Assembly: GCF_004345025.1 (NCBI RefSeq)
Contig: NZ_CP037745.1
Location: 124,001 to 188,000, forward strand
Reading direction: 5' to 3'
DNA from: Rheinheimera sp. D18
GTDB lineage: Bacteria; Pseudomonadota; Gammaproteobacteria; Enterobacterales; Alteromonadaceae
DNA length: 64,000 bases
Both the position numbers and the translations under genes were made by a program. This document shows positions 17,694 through 28,795 of this stretch, in pieces. A model generated the notes under the pieces. It saw only the letters and a program-made list of their open reading frames with translations, was not told where the DNA came from and searched no databases. The stretch's first letter is position 1, and every line of letters begins with the position of its first letter.

Positions 17694-18770
17694 ATGCTTC
17701 AACCGTTAACCAATACGTTTATCGCTTTATCGGTGCTTATACTTAGTGGGTTGTTCAGTAGTCATCAGGTTATAGCTGATGACGGCCCTTACGTATTTTA
17801 CAGCGATAATAAACAGCAATTGAAGGTGCAATGGGTGTGCACTGTTGAAAAAATTCAACCGATAAACCAGGTTATTAAACCGGTATGTGGTTATTCGAGA
17901 GATATTACACTTCGTCAGCATAAAGCGGTTGATCCCAAGGTGCAATTTACCGCTGATAGCCTGGCTGTACTTAGTGATATTCACGGCCAGTATGGTGTTA
18001 TGACAACACTACTGCAGGCTAATGCGATAGTCGATGCCGATTTTAACTGGTCGTTCGGTAGTGGGCATTTGGTGGTAGTCGGTGACGTTATGGACCGAGG
18101 ACCTCAGGTAACAGAAATTTTTTGGTGGTTGTATCAACTAGAGCAGCAGGCTGAAGCTGCTGGGGGTAAAGTGCATATGTTGCTGGGTAACCATGAAACG
18201 ATGGTGCTATATAACGACTTGCGCTATGTAAATGAAAAATATACGAAGGTTGCGGAGCAGTTAGGCACTGATTATACCGGGCTGTATGCTGAAAACACTA
18301 TTTTGGGACAATGGCTGCGCACTAAGCCTGTTTTGCTGCAAGTTAACGATATGCTGTTTATGCATGGTGGTATGCACCCTGATTACTTAGCTTTAGGCTT
18401 ATCGTTGGCCGAGGTCAACGAACAGTTTAGACAATCTCTTGGTATGGCTAAAGATGCATTAAAACAGCAACCGATGCTTAATTTCTTGTATGGCTCTTTA
18501 GGCCCGCTGTGGTATCGCGGTTATTTTCGCGAAGAAAATAGTCTCACGGAGACTGAGTTAACACAACTGTTAGCCCGTTTGAATGTGAGTAAAATAGTTG
18601 TTGGACACACCTCGATGGACGGTGTGTTTTCGCATTATGGCGGCAAGGTTATCTCGGTTGATAGCAATATTAAGCGCGGTAAAGCTGGCGAGATTTTGTT
18701 ATGGCAAAAGGGCGAGTTACGCCGCGGCACAATTTTAGGTGAAAAACTGCCTATGCGAACACTGCAATAA
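17694..18770 (+). CDS. Periplasmic calcineurin-like metallophosphatase
   Basis: The 358-residue protein has a signal peptide (about 1-28) and a PPP-like metallophosphoesterase domain. The metal and catalytic motifs are SDIHGQYG (Asp95, His97), GDVMDRG (Asp131, Arg135), GNHE (Asn166, His167, Glu168), FMHGGM, and VVGHTSM. This is the pattern of Shewanella-like protein phosphatases. The substrate is unknown. It stands alone between gaps of about 200 and 250 bases, with AGGAAAAAACT before the ATG. Confidence 0.85.
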   Translation: MLQPLTNTFIALSVLILSGLFSSHQVIADDGPYVFYSDNKQQLKVQWVCTVEKIQPINQVIKPVCGYSRDITLRQHKAVDPKVQFTADSLAVLSDIHGQYGVMTTLLQANAIVDADFNWSFGSGHLVVVGDVMDRGPQVTEIFWWLYQLEQQAEAAGGKVHMLLGNHETMVLYNDLRYVNEKYTKVAEQLGTDYTGLYAENTILGQWLRTKPVLLQVNDMLFMHGGMHPDYLALGLSLAEVNEQFRQSLGMAKDALKQQPMLNFLYGSLGPLWYRGYFREENSLTETELTQLLARLNVSKIVVGHTSMDGVFSHYGGKVISVDSNIKRGKAGEILLWQKGELRRGTILGEKLPMRTLQ

Positions 18771-19019
18771 GTTAAGTTAGCCTTAATTAGCTAATTTTCT
18801 CACCAATAGAATTTTAATGTAAGTTGTTGATTGGTAGCCAATAGATATTAAATAGAGTTATAACTGGTTAAGAAAGGACTTAGTGGTGATTGTGCTGATG
18901 CACAGCAGAGAGATAAACCTAGTGCTGGTAAGTTAATAGCTTTCAGCTAACAGGGTGTGCTTGGTACTGCACGATAAATACTAACGATTAACTCAGCGAT
19001 AATACTTGGGACTATAATA
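18771..19019. other. Intergenic region before the first TonB-dependent receptor
   Basis: No gene is seen in these 249 bases. A short inverted repeat TGTGC-TGAT-GCACA at 18891-18904 could be an operator for the receptor, but is too short to assign. A weak AT palindrome AATTAGCTAATT lies at 18785-18796 just after the phosphatase stop. Confidence 0.35.
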
Positions 19020-21752
19020 ATGAATAAAAACACACCAGTGGCGCTGGCCATTAAGGCCGCAATATTAACAACAGCGTTTGGCAGCGCCGGTTTTACTGCC
19101 TCCATTTATGCACAAGATAATACCGTCGCCCCGCTTGAACGTATTGAAGTTACCGGCTCACGCATTAAACGCACCGACTTAGAAGGTGTTGCGCCTGTTA
19201 CTGTTATTACGGCATAAGAAATAGAACTAAGTGGTTTTAGTAATGTAGAGGAAATATTACAAGCTTCTGTAGCCAATGCTGGCCGTACTATTGAAGGTAA
19301 CGAAAGCAGCTGGACGCAGGGCGCAAGCACTATCAATTTACGCGGCATGGGGGCTAACCGTACCTTAGTATTAGTGAATGGTAAGCGGGTACCTCAGTAT
19401 CCGGCAGCTACGGGCGGGTCTTCAAATTTCGTCGATACCTCAACCTTTCCTACCAGCGCGGTAGAGCGCATTGAAATATTAACTGGCGGTGCATCAGCTA
19501 TTTATGGCTCAGACGCTATTGGTGGCGTAGTTAATATCATTTTAAAGAAAAGTTATGACGGTAGCACAATAAACGTACGACATGAAAACCCGCAGCACGG
19601 TGGCAGAGATAAAACCAAGGCATCATTAACCACGGGTTTTGAAACCAAGCTGGGTCAAACCATGGTTGTGTTCGAGTACAGTGATGCTGAGATTTTACGC
19701 GCTGGACAGCGTGACTTTACTACAGTAGGTGGCCCCGATGGCACTGAAAAACATAGCTCTACTTCTGCATTTATTCGTGATTACGGTAAAGTATTTCATA
19801 AGCAAGATTATGTTATGGCGAATCAGCAGCAATGTGATGAGTTATTTGGCGATAACGCCGTGTGGGATGGCAGCGAAAGTCGTTATAAATGTCGCTATGA
19901 ACTATATAATCAAGATGGCCTACATACGGCAAAAACCGAATATAACCTTGTACTAAATCAGTCAGGTGATTTAAATGAAAACTGGCAATACAGTATGTTA
20001 TTGCAAGGTAGTGATAAAAAAACGGTGAAGGGCAATAGTCAAAAGGGCGTGACACCAACCTTCTATATGAATGCGGATAACCCTGGCGAGTATAGTTATG
20101 ACGCTACCGACTTTGCTAACACCAAAGAGTTTCGGATGTACCGCCGGTTAGATGATTATGGCCAAGTACGAGATTACGTTGGTGAAGAGAAAAATTTAAA
20201 TATGTCACTTGGTGTTGCCGGTAACGTAGGTGATTACGGTTTAGAAATTAACTGGGCTTATGGTAAAAGTCGTTTTGAGCGTACCGGCGTTAACCAAATG
20301 CGTGCAGACCGTTTGTTAGATATTATCAGTTTTAACCCTGCTGATTCTGCTAATGCCGATAAATGGTATCCAATGGATAAGATGACAGCAGCACAAGCAG
20401 ATTACTTGTATGCTGAAACACTAACCGATGCCGGCTCTGGCATGAACCAACTGCAAGCGGTACTAACCGGCGATTTAATTGATACGGCGAATGGCCCAGT
20501 GCAATTTGCACTGTCTGCAGAGTGGGCACGTGATTGGTTTTTCGACGTTAAAGATGAAGACACCCTAAGTGGCAACTTAATTGGCCAAGGTGGTACCCAA
20601 GGACGCGGAGAGCGTAAACGTTATGCTCTGGCTGGCGAGGCCGCTATTCCATTGCTAGAAGCGAGTTCTGGCTATGGCAAAATGGATGCAAGCATCGCGG
20701 TGCGTTACGATAAATATGATGATAAATCTGAAGTGGGTGGCGCGTTAACACCACAGATGGGAATTACCTATCAGCCGCATGAAGACATCCTATTAAGAGC
20801 CAACGCAGGTCGCAGTTTCCGTGCGCCAGATCTGCAGCGAATGTATGGTGGTGTTAGCCGCAGTTTCAGCAGTACGACGATAAAAGTTGATCCTAATTAT
20901 CCAGATGGCATTGATGATAACTTTGAATCAATTAGTGCCGGTAATATCAAGCTAGCAGAAGAGAAAGGTAAGTTTTGGAACCTAGGTGTTGTTGCGCAAA
21001 TAACCGAAGGTTTAAGCTCTAGTTTAGATTTTTGGCGTATTTCGTTAGAAGGTGCAGTTTACACTGAAACTGTTGATAGAATATTAGGCAACCCCGCCTA
21101 TGATATGACAGGTCAAGCAAGTTCATGTAACGATTTAAACTCGATTGGTTACATTATGCAGCAGTTACCAGGGCAAGATTATAAAGATATTTTTTGTGTG
21201 CGCCGTGGCACCATTAATAGTGCGTATGAATCTTCGCAAGGGGTAGATGGTGAACTAACCTACAACTTGAATTTAGATCAGTTTGGTAAGTTTCGTTTAA
21301 AAACCAACTTATCTTATACCATGGAAAAAACCTACCAAGCTTTTGCTGGTGGTGAACGGTTAGAAGAAACAAAAGATGACTACTTGCCGATTTGGAAAAG
21401 CACCGTTTCGTTAAACTGGGCCTTTCATGGTGTTAGCACTAACTTAAGCTGGTATTACCTTGGCACCGGCGAAGGTAGCGATATTTGGAACCTAGTTGAT
21501 GCAGCAGGTAAAAAATATCAAGAACGAGTATGGAGCAAGGTTGCTGCGCAGCAACGTTTAAATTTAAACAGCAGCTACCGTTTTGATTTTGGTACTAAGT
21601 TAACGCTGGGTATCAATAACTTAACGGATACGACGCCGCCATTGTTTACCGAGGGGCATCCAGATCGCAATAGCCATCCGTATTATCCGACCAATATGGG
21701 ATACGACGTTATTGGCCGCACGTTCTATGTCGCTTTAGAGCACCGTTTCTAA
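19020..21752 (+). pseudogene. TonB-dependent receptor interrupted by an in-frame TAA codon
   Basis: Read through, the gene encodes a roughly 910-residue outer-membrane receptor. It has a signal peptide ending SIYAQ, a TonB-box-like RIEVTGSRIKR, a plug domain (about 40-190) and a beta-barrel ending in the aromatic EHRF. Codon 66 (19215-19217) is TAA, directly after VTVITA. The same frame continues without another stop for 844 codons, and the residues on both sides (EIELSGFSNVEEILQ) read as normal plug sequence. The downstream ATG at 19347 would make a form with no signal peptide. Single substitution, sequencing error, and readthrough remain possible. Ligand unknown; peptide is a guess from the adjacent peptidase. 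Confidence 0.85.
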
Positions 21753-21763
21753 CTTGTAGATTA

Positions 21764-21795
21764 AATTAAGCTCCGATTTCGGAGCTTAATTTTTT
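21764..21795 (+). terminator. Intrinsic terminator after the receptor
   Basis: A perfect 12-base stem (AATTAAGCTCCG, loop ATTT, then CGGAGCTTAATT) is followed by a short T-run. The next gene begins only 10 bases beyond, which is unusually tight. Confidence 0.85.
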
Positions 21796-21805
21796 GGGTA
21801 GCTTA

Positions 21806-24151
21806 ATGTTTCGTTTAATTATTAGTATTATTTTATTATTGCCATGCTCTTTGCTGGCGTTGTCGTATCAACAACCCGATACCCGCTTGGCCCAGCTTGT
21901 TGCTAATAGTAGCCAACTACACTGGCAATTATCAGCCAATAACAACTGGTTAATACAAACTGAAAATGCCGACCGGCCAGATCTCGCCGAATTACGCTAT
22001 GCCACAGCAGAGCTTGCGGGTTTACGTATTAACCTTGAGCAACTGAGTGTTGGTTTAGGCAATGGTTATAAAAAAATTAGCTTGCAGCACAATATTACTG
22101 CACAGCACCTTGAAATTAATGCGCTAGCTAAGCAACGCTTATATGCGCCTAAGCTTTCGCCAGATGAAAATTGGCTTAGTGTGGTAATGGCCGAGCCACG
22201 GGGCTTGTTTATTAAGTTTATAAATTTAAAAAATGGCAAGCAGCGCCAAGATAAGCAGCGCTTAAATGCCATTTTTGGTATTCAATATCAATGGTTAGCC
22301 GATAGTTCAGCAATCGTGATGCTGGCAGAACATCAAGCCGACACGAAGCTAATAGCCACTGCGTTACCCAGCGTGTACGAAAGTAACACAGACAAAGAAC
22401 CGCAACGTACTTATCAAATGTTACTTAGCTCACCAAATGATAACATTCAGTTTTCTCAATTAATTCAATCACGTTTAGTGCAAGTGTCCACGAATTTACG
22501 CAGTAAAACGTTATTACAATTACCGCTATATCGCTTTGCCTTATCGCCCGATAATCAATATGTGTTAGTTGACCAAATACTGCAGCCATACTCTTATCTG
22601 GTGCAAGCGGATAATTTTAGCCGTAGCCAAGATATTTACAGTATTAGCGGAAATAAAATAGTTAATTTACAGCAACAAGGTGTACATGAGAGCCGTAAAA
22701 CTCGGCCCGGATTAAAGCATATTGCCTGGCGCGCGGACCAGCCGGCAACTTTGTATTGGGTTGCCGCACATACCAATAAAGCTTTTAAAGAAGCGCTATG
22801 GCAATGGCCAGCGCCCTTTAAGGCTGAGCACGAGAAGCTTCATGATTTAGCTTGGCGGTTTAGCAAAGTACAGTGGTCAAGCAACCGGTTAGCCGTGCTG
22901 TATGAAGCCGATAGCAACACAAAGCAAGAGCGGGCTTGGTTTTTTCCTGACGGCCTTGCTGAGCCTGGCCGCATTTGGTATCAGCGACACACTAAAGACC
23001 AATCCGGTTTACCGGGCCGTCTACTGACAACAACTAACCAATATCATCGGCAAGTACTTAAACAAACTGCACGTGGCGAGATGTACTTGTTGTCAGATGA
23101 TAATGAGCTGCAACCGCAAGAGCTTAATATCGTGTCATTAACCACCGACAGTAAAACCTTGTTATGGCGCGCCGCGTCAGATGCACAAGATAGCTTTATT
23201 GATCTTATTGATGATGGCAATATTTTTTATTCGCAACAAAAATTACAGCAACCAGCAGAGTTATATCAGCAACTCGCCAGTAACGTGGTTAAGCGAGTGA
23301 GTGTGGCTCATCCGGCACCGAGTTATCAGCACGTAACCCGACAACAGGTTAACTATCAGCGTGCCGATGGTGTAAAACTCAATGGCTGGTTATATTTGCC
23401 AGCAGGCTACAATAGCGCAATGGGGCCGTTACCTGTACTTATGTGGGCATACCCACGAGAGTACGATTCTGTTGCCATCGCCGAACAACAAACAGCGAAC
23501 AGTCATAGGTTTATGGAGTTATCTGCTTCAGGAGCCCAGGCCTATGTCGCTTTAGGCTATGCGGTATTTGCGCAGGTTAGTATGCCAATTATTGCTGATG
23601 AAGACACCGCACCCAATGATACGTTTTTACCGCAGCTAATTGCTAATGCTGAGGCAGCGATTAATACCTTAGTTAAAATGGGCGTGGCTGAGCGCGGCAA
23701 TATTGCCATAGGCGGGCATTCTTATGGCGCATTTATGGTAGCAAACTTATTGGCCCATACTGATTTATTTGCTGCAGGCATTGCGCGTAGTGGTGCCTAT
23801 AACCGCAGTTTAACGCCTTTTGGTTTTCAATCAGAAAAGCGTAATTTTTGGCAGCAACCGCAAATATATACTGATATGTCGCCGTTTTTTCATGCTGATA
23901 AAATTAACGCCCCGTTATTAATGATCCACGGCCAAGCCGATGCAAATTCTGGTACTCATCCAGAGCAGTCATTACGCATGTTTAATGCATTAAAGGGGTT
24001 AGGTAAGGTATCAAGGCTCGTTATGCTGCCGCTAGAAGGGCATCATTATCAAGCTCGGGAATCGGCATTACGTTTGTTGTGGGAGCAACAACAGTGGTTG
24101 GCACAATATCTTAAAGCAACACCGGCTATGCAGCAAAATTCGACAGAATAG
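21806..24151 (+). CDS. S9 family serine peptidase (prolyl oligopeptidase type), exported
   Basis: The protein cleaves short peptides, probably in the periplasm. The 781-residue product has a signal peptide (MFRLIISIILLLPCSLLAL), an N-terminal beta-propeller and a C-terminal alpha/beta hydrolase. The catalytic triad is visible as Ser639 (GGHSYG), Asp712 (GQADANSG) and His746 (LEGHHY). The arrangement is close to the S9D/acylaminoacyl group. The in-frame TTG at 21794 lies inside the terminator, so the ATG at 21806 is used. The terminator sits just upstream, so it must have its own promoter or depend on readthrough. Confidence 0.88.
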   Translation: MFRLIISIILLLPCSLLALSYQQPDTRLAQLVANSSQLHWQLSANNNWLIQTENADRPDLAELRYATAELAGLRINLEQLSVGLGNGYKKISLQHNITAQHLEINALAKQRLYAPKLSPDENWLSVVMAEPRGLFIKFINLKNGKQRQDKQRLNAIFGIQYQWLADSSAIVMLAEHQADTKLIATALPSVYESNTDKEPQRTYQMLLSSPNDNIQFSQLIQSRLVQVSTNLRSKTLLQLPLYRFALSPDNQYVLVDQILQPYSYLVQADNFSRSQDIYSISGNKIVNLQQQGVHESRKTRPGLKHIAWRADQPATLYWVAAHTNKAFKEALWQWPAPFKAEHEKLHDLAWRFSKVQWSSNRLAVLYEADSNTKQERAWFFPDGLAEPGRIWYQRHTKDQSGLPGRLLTTTNQYHRQVLKQTARGEMYLLSDDNELQPQELNIVSLTTDSKTLLWRAASDAQDSFIDLIDDGNIFYSQQKLQQPAELYQQLASNVVKRVSVAHPAPSYQHVTRQQVNYQRADGVKLNGWLYLPAGYNSAMGPLPVLMWAYPREYDSVAIAEQQTANSHRFMELSASGAQAYVALGYAVFAQVSMPIIADEDTAPNDTFLPQLIANAEAAINTLVKMGVAERGNIAIGGHSYGAFMVANLLAHTDLFAAGIARSGAYNRSLTPFGFQSEKRNFWQQPQIYTDMSPFFHADKINAPLLMIHGQADANSGTHPEQSLRMFNALKGLGKVSRLVMLPLEGHHYQARESALRLLWEQQQWLAQYLKATPAMQQNSTE

Positions 24152-24248
24152 CCAGTAGCATGTGCTAATGCGCGTTATTAACTATTCACTATGGTAGTAT
24201 TTGGTAACAGAGCCATAACTTGTTACAACCAATTGGTAGTTTTTAATT

Positions 24249-26327
24249 ATGCAGCAGACATTTTCTTTAGCTGGGTTACTTATTAACCCAGCTGAATTAA
24301 CCATTTCTAATTCAGAATTACAGGTTTCTGTGCAGTTAAAACCAATGGAAGTGCTGGTGTATTTAGCGCAGCACTATCCCACTTTGGTTAGTCGCGAACA
24401 GCTGATAGATAATGTCTGGTTAGGTAATAATTACGTTGGCGAAAAAGCCCTTACTAATGCAATCTGGCAGCTGCGTAATATCTTACAAAAGTTTAATGCT
24501 GCTGATTTAATTACTACGATCAGGAAAAAAGGCTATCGCCTAGCCGAAGCTCCGCAGTACAACGCGACAATTAGTGAAAACACTAACCAAGGCTCAACCA
24601 AGCAACGCTCATGGCGTAAAGTGTGGTTTGGATTAATGTTTATCATTGCAGCAATAGTCATTTTGGCCGGTCAGCATTGGGTTTTCTCTGAAAAAAGCCT
24701 AGCGGCGCCAGTTATTAGTAAAATAACCAATAGTGTTGGCCGAGCATTTTTTCCGGCATTATCACCTGATGGCCGCTATTTAGTTTTTACTTGGCGCAAG
24801 CTATCTACACCTTCTGATTTATATCTTATTGATTTACAAGACGCGAACTATACGCCTAAGCAGTTGACGTTTAGCAGTAACGACGAAAGTAGTGCGCTGT
24901 GGAGCAAAGACAACCGCACGATATTTTACTCAAGTAAAACCGAGGTGTATGGCGAATGCCATATCATGCGACTAGATACGCTAACTTTAGCTACCACAGA
25001 AATAGCAACCTGCGGCCGGCATAGTAAGGTATATATGGATGAGTCGGTAGATGGCAGATACTTGGTTTATAGCGGCAAGGTGGCGCCAGATGGTACAAAC
25101 GTCTATTTGCTCGATTTACAAAACCCTGAGGCCGAGCCTAAACTGTTGCCTTGTCATGCCAATTGTCAGTATCGCGTGCGTGAAGTAGCCTTTTCGCCCG
25201 ATGGCCAGTATTTAGCCCTAACGCGTCGCGCGCATCGTTTATCAGAAGATATTTATTTATTAAATTTGGCTACCAATGAAGAAGAAAAACTGACAGAAGA
25301 TCAAGAAGATATTTTAGGTGTATCTTGGCACCCTGATAGCAAGCGATTAGTTTATGCCTCTGTGCTGCATGGTAAGCGCCAAGCCTTTATGTTTAATCTT
25401 ACCGATAAACAACATTACAACTTAGATATTGATAACTTTGCCGAGCCAAGCAAAATAGCGGCAAATGGCGACGTGTATTTTTTCAGTAGCACTTATGTAC
25501 CTCAGTTAGGTTATTTACCCGTGAACCAAGGCATACCAGCCGCTATAGTACGCTTAACAACGGCAGACGAACGTTATGAGCATCCTAACTACAGCCATGC
25601 AAAAAAAGCTATTGCTTATGTGAGTAACGAGTCGGGAAACATGGAAATATGGATGTCTGATCCTGACATGGTACAGCGAACTCAATTAACCCAGTTAAAC
25701 GGTATGGTTAAGTATCCGCAGTGGTCTTATGATGGCCGCTTTATTGCTTTTGTTGGTCGTTTACCTGAACAGCAAAATGATAAGCTAATGCTGTTAGAAG
25801 TGGCAACGGGTAAATTAAGTCAACTAGCAACGGGGGTAAGTTGGCATGGCCAGCTTAGTTGGTGGTATGACGACAGCGCTATTATTTATAGTTATAACAA
25901 CAATTTATTTAAGTTTGAGCTGAAAACTAACGCTGTTAGCCAGCTAACCACTAATGGTGGTGTCTGGGCACAAATGCCTGCAAAAGATCAGTTTTATTTT
26001 AGTAAAGGTCGTAATCGTGGTTTGTGGCAGTTGCTACCAGACCAAACCGAGAAAATGTTACTACCTAGTCATATTTTTAGTGCCAGAATCGCTTGGGCTT
26101 ATGCGAATAACGGTATTTATTTTTTGCAGCAACAGTCACAAAAAATGCTGTTGAGTTTTTATAATATAAAAACATCGACCACACAGGACATGATGCTGTT
26201 GCCAATTGATATGCTGAGCTTACTAACGGTAATGAGCTATGACCCTGATAATAATCGGTTATTTTTAGAATTACCCATGCAGCCGCGAGCAGATATTTAT
26301 AAGTTAAGCCACCCATTATTACAATAA
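24249..26327 (+). CDS. ToxR/CadC-like membrane regulator with periplasmic beta-propeller
   Basis: The 692-residue protein has an N-terminal OmpR-type winged helix (about 1-100, with SREQLIDNVWLG and RKKGYRL). A single membrane helix follows at about 125-147. The periplasmic part is a long TolB/PD40-type propeller with repeats like FPALSPDGRYLVF, VAFSPDGQYLALTR and VSWHPDSKRLVY. This is a one-component signal-transduction design: the propeller senses and the cytoplasmic helix binds DNA. It follows the S9 peptidase by 97 bases on the same strand, so the receptor or peptidase may be its target. The start codon has only a weak ribosome-binding site. Confidence 0.85.
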   Translation: MQQTFSLAGLLINPAELTISNSELQVSVQLKPMEVLVYLAQHYPTLVSREQLIDNVWLGNNYVGEKALTNAIWQLRNILQKFNAADLITTIRKKGYRLAEAPQYNATISENTNQGSTKQRSWRKVWFGLMFIIAAIVILAGQHWVFSEKSLAAPVISKITNSVGRAFFPALSPDGRYLVFTWRKLSTPSDLYLIDLQDANYTPKQLTFSSNDESSALWSKDNRTIFYSSKTEVYGECHIMRLDTLTLATTEIATCGRHSKVYMDESVDGRYLVYSGKVAPDGTNVYLLDLQNPEAEPKLLPCHANCQYRVREVAFSPDGQYLALTRRAHRLSEDIYLLNLATNEEEKLTEDQEDILGVSWHPDSKRLVYASVLHGKRQAFMFNLTDKQHYNLDIDNFAEPSKIAANGDVYFFSSTYVPQLGYLPVNQGIPAAIVRLTTADERYEHPNYSHAKKAIAYVSNESGNMEIWMSDPDMVQRTQLTQLNGMVKYPQWSYDGRFIAFVGRLPEQQNDKLMLLEVATGKLSQLATGVSWHGQLSWWYDDSAIIYSYNNNLFKFELKTNAVSQLTTNGGVWAQMPAKDQFYFSKGRNRGLWQLLPDQTEKMLLPSHIFSARIAWAYANNGIYFLQQQSQKMLLSFYNIKTSTTQDMMLLPIDMLSLLTVMSYDPDNNRLFLELPMQPRADIYKLSHPLLQ

Positions 26328-26369
26328 AACGCCAGTTACTAACGGTAATAACTGGCGTGGACGGGTAGT

Positions 26370-28682
26370 TTATTTTTTCAATTTAGCAAAAGCATCGGCA
26401 AAGGCATTACCCATAGCCGCGTTGTTATCTACCGGCTTTGCTGGCCGTGGTGCCGCGGCTCTGGCGCTTTGATGACGTTGGGTTGGCGCTTTGTCTTGCG
26501 ATTTAGGCTCTGGTTGTTCATCCATACGCATCGTTAGTGCAATACGTTTACGCTCAACTTCAACGTCGAGTACCTTCACTTTTACTACGTCACCGGCTTT
26601 TACTAACTGATGTGGATCACTAACAAACTTATCGGTTAATGATGAAATATGTACCAAGCCGTCCTGGTGTACGCCAATATCAACAAAGGCACCAAAGTTG
26701 GTTACGTTAGTTACTACGCCCTCAAGCAGCATACCTGGCTTCAAATCTTTTAAGGTTTCTACACCGTCTTTAAAGCTGGCTGTTTTAAATTCAGGCCGTG
26801 GGTCGCGGCCCGGCTTATCTAACTCTTTTAAAATATCGGTAATAGTAGGTACACCAAAATGCTCATCGGCAAATGCTTTTGCATCAATATCTTTTAAAAA
26901 GCTGCTATTACCAATAATTTGCTCAACCGTTTTTTGGTGTGCGCTCAGAATTTTTTCAACTAGTGGGTAAGCTTCTGGGTGCACCGACGAGGCATCTAGC
27001 GGGTTAGTACCATTGTTAATTTTCAGAAAACCCGCTGCTTGTTCATACGCCTTTGGCCCTAGTCTTGGTACTTTTAATAGTTGTTTGCGTTCGTTAAAGC
27101 GGCCATTGGTGTCGCGATAAACCACAATATTCTGTGCCAGTGTTTTGTTTAAGCCTGCCACTCGTGCTAATAGCGGTGCTGATGCGGTATTTAAATCAAC
27201 ACCGACGGCGTTTACGCAATCTTCTACCACGCCGTCTAATGACTTGGTTAGCAAGCTTTGGTTAACGTCGTGCTGATACTGGCCAACACCTATGGCTTTA
27301 GGTTCGATTTTTACTAGCTCTGCTAGTGGGTCTTGTAAGCGACGGCCGATAGATACGGCACCGCGTAATGACACATCTAAATTTGGGAACTCTAGCGCGG
27401 CAAGCTCGGATGCGGAATACACTGATGCACCGGCTTCTGACACCATCACTTTTTGAATTTTATGCTGCTCAGGTAATAACTTCATCACCTCAGCGGCCAG
27501 CTTGTCAGTTTCGCGTGAAGCAGTGCCATTACCGATAGCGATTAGCTCAATTTTATGTTGTTGGCATAGTGCGGCCAGCACTCGTACCGACTTATCCCAT
27601 AAGTTTTGTGGCGCGTGCGGAAATATCGTGGTTTGGCTTAATAGCTTACCGGTTTCATCAATTGCCGTTACTTTAACACCCGTTCTAAGGCCAGGATCGA
27701 GCGCCAATGTATTACGCATGCCGGCTGGTGCCGCCATTAATAAATCTTTTAAATTACGCGCAAACACTTTAATAGCTTCTTGTTCCGCCTTTTCGCGCAG
27801 CTCGCCTAGTAAGTCGTTTTCTAAATGTAAATGTAGTTTAACTTTCCACGTCCATTGCACTGCAGTGCGTAAAAACCCATCGGCGGCACGACCTTCGTCT
27901 TTTATTTGAAAATGGCTAGCGACCATTTGCTCGCACAAACTATGTGCAGTTTCTTCATTAGCATCAGGAATAAGTTGTAACTGCAGTACGCCTTCATTAC
28001 GACCACGAAACATAGCCAATGCGCGGTGCGATGGAATGTTTTTCCAACTTTCGGTATGGGAAAAGTAATCGCGGAACTTCGCGCCTTCTTGCTCTTTACC
28101 TGCTACTAGCGTGCTTTTTAGTACCGCATGCTGGGCTAAATGCTGGCGCAAACGGGCTAGCAAATTGGCATCTTCGGCAAAGCGTTCCATTAAAATGTAC
28201 TTAGCACCATCTAGTACGGCTTTTTCATCAGCAAAACCAGCATCAACGTTGATATAGGCCAGTGCTGCTTGTTGAGGGTTGAGTGTGGGCTGTTGCAGTA
28301 GCGCATCGGCTAATGGTGCAATGCCGGCTTCAATAGCAATTTGGCCTTTGGTACGGCGCTTAGCTTTGTAGGGCAGGTATAAGTCTTCTAGTCGGGTTTT
28401 ATTATCTGCTGCTAGTATGTCTTGTTTTAATTCAGGGCTTAGTTTGCCTTGCTCGTCAATGGTTTTTAATATTACCTGACGACGGTCTTCAAGCTCGCGT
28501 AAGTAGGTTAAACGCTGTTCAAGATGGCGTAGTTGCGTATCGTCTAGGCCGCCAGTAATTTCTTTACGGTACCGAGCAATAAAGGGTACGGTTGAGCCCT
28601 CTTCTAACAATTTAATAGTTGCAGATACCTGCTCGGGACGCGCGGCAATTTCTGCTGCGATCTGGTTAACAATCATAGACAT
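26370..28682 (-). CDS. tex: Tex family RNA-binding transcription accessory protein
   Basis: Tex binds nucleic acid and associates with transcription. The 770-residue protein has an N-terminal Tex helical region, a YqgF-like RNase H fold ([19 protein letters not shown]), and helix-hairpin-helix repeats ([22 protein letters not shown]). A C-terminal S1 domain ([18 protein letters not shown]) covers roughly 645-715. A basic Ala/Pro/Lys tail follows. It is next to greB as in E. coli yhgF, on the same strand. AGGA lies 11 bases before the ATG. Confidence 0.96.
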   Translation of the reverse strand: MSMIVNQIAAEIAARPEQVSATIKLLEEGSTVPFIARYRKEITGGLDDTQLRHLEQRLTYLRELEDRRQVILKTIDEQGKLSPELKQDILAADNKTRLEDLYLPYKAKRRTKGQIAIEAGIAPLADALLQQPTLNPQQAALAYINVDAGFADEKAVLDGAKYILMERFAEDANLLARLRQHLAQHAVLKSTLVAGKEQEGAKFRDYFSHTESWKNIPSHRALAMFRGRNEGVLQLQLIPDANEETAHSLCEQMVASHFQIKDEGRAADGFLRTAVQWTWKVKLHLHLENDLLGELREKAEQEAIKVFARNLKDLLMAAPAGMRNTLALDPGLRTGVKVTAIDETGKLLSQTTIFPHAPQNLWDKSVRVLAALCQQHKIELIAIGNGTASRETDKLAAEVMKLLPEQHKIQKVMVSEAGASVYSASELAALEFPNLDVSLRGAVSIGRRLQDPLAELVKIEPKAIGVGQYQHDVNQSLLTKSLDGVVEDCVNAVGVDLNTASAPLLARVAGLNKTLAQNIVVYRDTNGRFNERKQLLKVPRLGPKAYEQAAGFLKINNGTNPLDASSVHPEAYPLVEKILSAHQKTVEQIIGNSSFLKDIDAKAFADEHFGVPTITDILKELDKPGRDPRPEFKTASFKDGVETLKDLKPGMLLEGVVTNVTNFGAFVDIGVHQDGLVHISSLTDKFVSDPHQLVKAGDVVKVKVLDVEVERKRIALTMRMDEQPEPKSQDKAPTQRHQSARAAAPRPAKPVDNNAAMGNAFADAFAKLKK

Positions 28683-28795
28683 AAAAAGAAAATTCCTGAA
28701 TTAAAAAGTACCCGTAGGCGAGAAACGTCAGACTAAAAGCAATAATATAAGCCGATTGTCACCTTTGTGCGGCAAAAAATCCAATTTGTTGTCGT

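Noticed and set aside
19215..19217. Selenocysteine or pyrrolysine recoding at the TAA codon
   Set aside because: Those use TGA and TAG respectively; TAA is not known to be used for either, and no downstream recoding hairpin was seen.
26698..27909. Open frames on the plus strand opposite tex (90 and 135 codons)
   Set aside because: Both lie fully inside the strongly conserved tex gene on the minus strand; they are shadows of it.
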